From Clostridiales bacterium (lineage in GTDB: Bacteria > Bacillota > Clostridia > Peptostreptococcales > NVVX01): a stretch of DNA of 14,354 bases. How positions within the stretch are numbered: position 1 is the first letter of the stretch; every line of letters starts with the position of its first letter. Shown in pieces: positions 12,016 to 14,354 of the stretch. The notes beneath the pieces are model-generated. The model was not told the DNA's origin. It did no database searches and saw only the letters and a list, made by a program, of their open reading frames with translations. The position numbers and the translations under genes are program-made. Where the stretch lies: NCBI GenBank assembly GCA_021129785.1, contig JAJOKQ010000018.1, positions 11,903 through 26,256 of the forward strand. Reading direction: 5' to 3'.

Positions 12016-14094
12016 TTGGCAAAGTCACTAGTGATCGTGGAGTCCCCAGCTAAAGCAAGAACAATAAAAAAATACTTAGGAAGAAATTATAATGTAATTC
12101 CTTCAGTTGGGCATATAATAGATTTACCTAAAAGCAAATTAGGTGTTGATATTGAAAACGATTTTGAACCACAATATATCACTATCAGAGGGAAAGGACC
12201 TATATTAAAAGATATTAGAAAAGAAGCTAAAAAAGTTGATAAAATTTTATTAGCAACAGACCCTGACAGAGAGGGAGAAGCTATATCTTGGCATATTGCA
12301 AATGCGCTGAAAATACCAGAGGATAAAGCATGCCGCATTGAGTTCAATGAAGTAACCAAAGAGGCTGTTGAATCAGCCGTTAAAAATCCAAGAAAAATTG
12401 ACATAAACTTAGTAAACTCACAACAAGCTAGGAGAGTTTTAGATAGGTTGGTGGGTTATCAAATTAGCCCTTTATTGTGGAGAAAACTAAGAAAAGGACT
12501 TAGTGCAGGCAGAGTACAATCCGTAGCGACTAAGATAATTGTAGATAGAGAAAAAGAAATAACTAGTTTTATACCTAAAGAATACTGGAGTATTAACATA
12601 GATGTAGCGGATAAAAAGAATAAAGAATTTACTGCTAAATTCTACTTAGATGATAAAGGTAATAAAAAAATAGAAACAAAAGAAGAAGCAGATAGAATTA
12701 CTACTTTGATAGATAATAAGAAAATCTTCGTAAAAAGTATTAAGAAGATTCTCAAAAAAAGAAACCCAAACAAACCGTTTACAACAAGCACATTACAACA
12801 AGAAGCTTCTAATAAACTTGGATTTTCAACAAAAAAAACTATGGCTCTAGCTCAGCAACTATATGAAGGGATTGATGTTAAAGGCGAGGGAACGGTTGGA
12901 CTAATTACCTATATGCGTACTGACTCAACTAGAATTTCAAATGATGCAAAATTGAATCTAGAAAACTACATTGTTAACGAGATAGGCAAAGAGTATTTAG
13001 GAAAGACAAATACTAGCCCAAAGGGCAAGAAAAACATTCAAGATGCACATGAAGCAATAAGACCTACATCAGCTGAGAGACAGCCCAATTTACTAAAAAC
13101 ATCTTTAAAGAGAGACCAGCTTAGACTTTACAAATTAATTTGGGAAAGATTTATTGCAAGTCATATGGCTCCTGCTGTATTTGATTCGGTAACATTCGAC
13201 TTAGAAGCAAATGGTATCACCTTTAGAGCTCATGGATCAATAATGAAATTTGATGGCTTCCTAAAAATTTATACATTTGCTTCTAAAAGTAAGGATTCGA
13301 AGCTACCTAATTTGTTAGAAAATGATGAAGTTAAACTACTCAAAACTATTAAGGAGCAGCACTTTACACAGCCACCTGCGAGGTTTACAGAGGCTACACT
13401 AGTTAAAGAAATGGAAGAGTTGGGTATTGGCAGACCAAGTACATACTCACCTACTATTTCTACTATTTTAGCTAGGGGGTATGTAGAGAAAGAAGTTAAG
13501 CAACTTAAGCCTACTGAATTAGGATTCTTGGTTACAAATATGCTTGAAAATTATTTTGGTGAAATATTAAATGTCCACTTTACTGCTGAACTAGAGAAAA
13601 AACTAGATAATGTTGAAGAAGGCAGTATGAAGTGGAAGGAGTTAATTAAGAGTTTTTATTCTTCTTTTGAAAATATGTTGAAATTTGCTGATGAAGATAT
13701 TGAAGAGGTAAACTTAGATGAGGAAAGTGATGAAATATGCAAAAAATGTGAAGCTAGTATGGTGATTAAGCACGGTAGGTTCGGCAAATTTTTGGCTTGC
13801 TCAAAATACCCAGAATGCAAATATACTGAACCGATATTAAATAAAATTGGGATTAAATGTTCAACATGTAATGAAGGCGATATTCTTCTTAGAAAATCGC
13901 GCAAAGGACGTATATTTTTTGGATGTTCGAGGTATCCAGATTGCAAATTTGTGTCTTGGGATAAACCAAGCAATACTAGATGCAAAATTTGTGGTGAAGT
14001 AATGCTGCACAAAAAAACGAAAAAAGAAGAAAAATTAGTTTGTATAAGCAAAGAGTGTAAACACGAAGAAAAAATACAAAATACAGAAAATTAA
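12016..14094 (+). CDS. topA: DNA topoisomerase I (type IA)
   Basis: Relaxes negative supercoils by a single-strand break with a 5'-phosphotyrosine link. The 692-residue product has the Toprim domain (KSLVIVESPAKA with Glu9; TDPDREGE with the Asp pair near 82-84), the decatenation loop domains, catalytic Tyr299 in GLITYMRTDSTRIS, DAHEAIRPT, and FTEATLVKEMEELGIGRPSTYSPTI. Three C-terminal Cys4 zinc ribbons begin near residues 575, 615 and 656; the third has an altered spacing (C-x2-C with CISKEC). The start is TTG 12016, giving MAKSLVIVESP, served by GAGGTG at 12004-12009; the in-frame GTG at 12007 lies within that site and is rejected. It ends the dprA operon. Confidence 0.97.
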   Translation: MAKSLVIVESPAKARTIKKYLGRNYNVIPSVGHIIDLPKSKLGVDIENDFEPQYITIRGKGPILKDIRKEAKKVDKILLATDPDREGEAISWHIANALKIPEDKACRIEFNEVTKEAVESAVKNPRKIDINLVNSQQARRVLDRLVGYQISPLLWRKLRKGLSAGRVQSVATKIIVDREKEITSFIPKEYWSINIDVADKKNKEFTAKFYLDDKGNKKIETKEEADRITTLIDNKKIFVKSIKKILKKRNPNKPFTTSTLQQEASNKLGFSTKKTMALAQQLYEGIDVKGEGTVGLITYMRTDSTRISNDAKLNLENYIVNEIGKEYLGKTNTSPKGKKNIQDAHEAIRPTSAERQPNLLKTSLKRDQLRLYKLIWERFIASHMAPAVFDSVTFDLEANGITFRAHGSIMKFDGFLKIYTFASKSKDSKLPNLLENDEVKLLKTIKEQHFTQPPARFTEATLVKEMEELGIGRPSTYSPTISTILARGYVEKEVKQLKPTELGFLVTNMLENYFGEILNVHFTAELEKKLDNVEEGSMKWKELIKSFYSSFENMLKFADEDIEEVNLDEESDEICKKCEASMVIKHGRFGKFLACSKYPECKYTEPILNKIGIKCSTCNEGDILLRKSRKGRIFFGCSRYPDCKFVSWDKPSNTRCKICGEVMLHKKTKKEEKLVCISKECKHEEKIQNTEN

Positions 14095-14257
14095 GATGAT
14101 TATTGAGTTAATCAAAAAGCTAAGCGAATTGTCTTGTAAACAAACTGCTAATATGTTAGTATCAACTATGTAATATGCTCAATTGGATTTTTAATGACTT
14201 TGCTAGAATGCGGGAATTCAAGAGAATTACCACAACGTTTTATGAGATACAGCTTGT

Positions 14258-14280
14258 AAAAGAGTCAAAGACTCTTTTGT
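14258..14280. terminator. Hairpin terminator downstream of topA
   Basis: AAAAGAGTC (14258-14266) pairs perfectly with GACTCTTTT (14270-14278) around a 3-base loop, then GT. The T-run is inside the stem, so the hairpin works in both directions but is weaker than a classic one. Bases 14095-14257 hold no credible gene. Confidence 0.6.
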
Positions 14281-14311
14281 ATTCGATAGAGGGATAAATC
14301 TTAATTAGAGG

Positions 14312-14333
14312 AAAATGTTGTTAAGAACATTTT
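14312..14333. repeat. Small inverted repeat near the window end
   Basis: AAAATGTT (14312-14319) and AACATTTT (14326-14333) pair perfectly around a 6-base loop. It may belong to the leader or operator of the next gene, which lies outside the window. codY commonly follows topA in Clostridia, but nothing here shows it. Confidence 0.35.
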
Positions 14334-14354
14334 GAGAAATGGAATAAACTGTAA

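Noticed and set aside
14096..14173. Small frame of 25 codons just after topA
   Set aside because: No ribosome binding site and no recognisable family; too short to support from sequence alone.
1..14354. CRISPR array, tRNA or rRNA genes, prophage or defence system
   Set aside because: No regularly spaced direct repeats, no cloverleaf or rRNA sequence, and no protein families of those systems were seen.

Overview
The window is AT-rich Firmicutes chromosome. It carries the conserved block ylxM-ffh-rpsP-khpA-rimM-trmD-rplS-rbgA-rnhB-yraN, followed further on by dprA-topA. Strong purine Shine-Dalgarno sites, a GerMN (spore germination) domain remnant and a clostridial-type glutamate 2,3-aminomutase point to an anaerobic member of the Clostridia. 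Peptostreptococcaceae or a close relative is my best guess, by inference only. TGA acts as an ordinary stop here.

Region 1-1860 is a loose, partly decayed segment. It holds a GerMN plus NTF2-like gene broken by two in-frame stops (2-589), a promoter with a roughly 290-nt leader, a GNAT acetyltransferase (961-1605) and what looks like a fragment of an insertion-sequence transposase on the minus strand (1671-1772). Region 1863-8232 is the translation and protein-targeting block: signal recognition particle GTPase (ffh) with its partner ylxM, ribosomal proteins S16 and L19, the KH protein KhpA, the 16S assembly factor RimM, the tRNA m1G37 methyltransferase TrmD, the 50S assembly GTPase RbgA, RNase HII and YraN. 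The ylxM-ffh unit starts at a promoter nested inside a terminator-like palindrome. rplS has its own extended -10 promoter and is followed by a terminator.

Region 8233-10097 holds a convergent terminator, a minus-strand radical SAM aminomutase that I read as glutamate 2,3-aminomutase (eam) rather than lysine 2,3-aminomutase, and a long divergent intergenic region with promoters on both strands. Region 10098-14094 is a tight cluster of a PlsC-type acyltransferase, dprA and topA, with a hairpin at 14258-14278 behind it.

The most notable signals are five items. (1) The 5' end of ylxM is out of frame with the rest, and the shift falls exactly on an A_AAA_AAG slippery heptamer next to a stop codon. 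(2) A family of REP/BIME-like hairpin repeats (about five units in 4 kb) brackets yraN and supplies the last codons of rnhB. (3) Substrate-determining residues mark the aminomutase as glutamate-specific. (4) Three TGTTAA/TTAACA half-sites spaced exactly 16 bp apart cover the eam promoter. (5) There are remnants of a broken germination-type gene and of an IS element. I see no CRISPR array, phage, toxin-antitoxin or defence system, and no wholly new multi-gene system.
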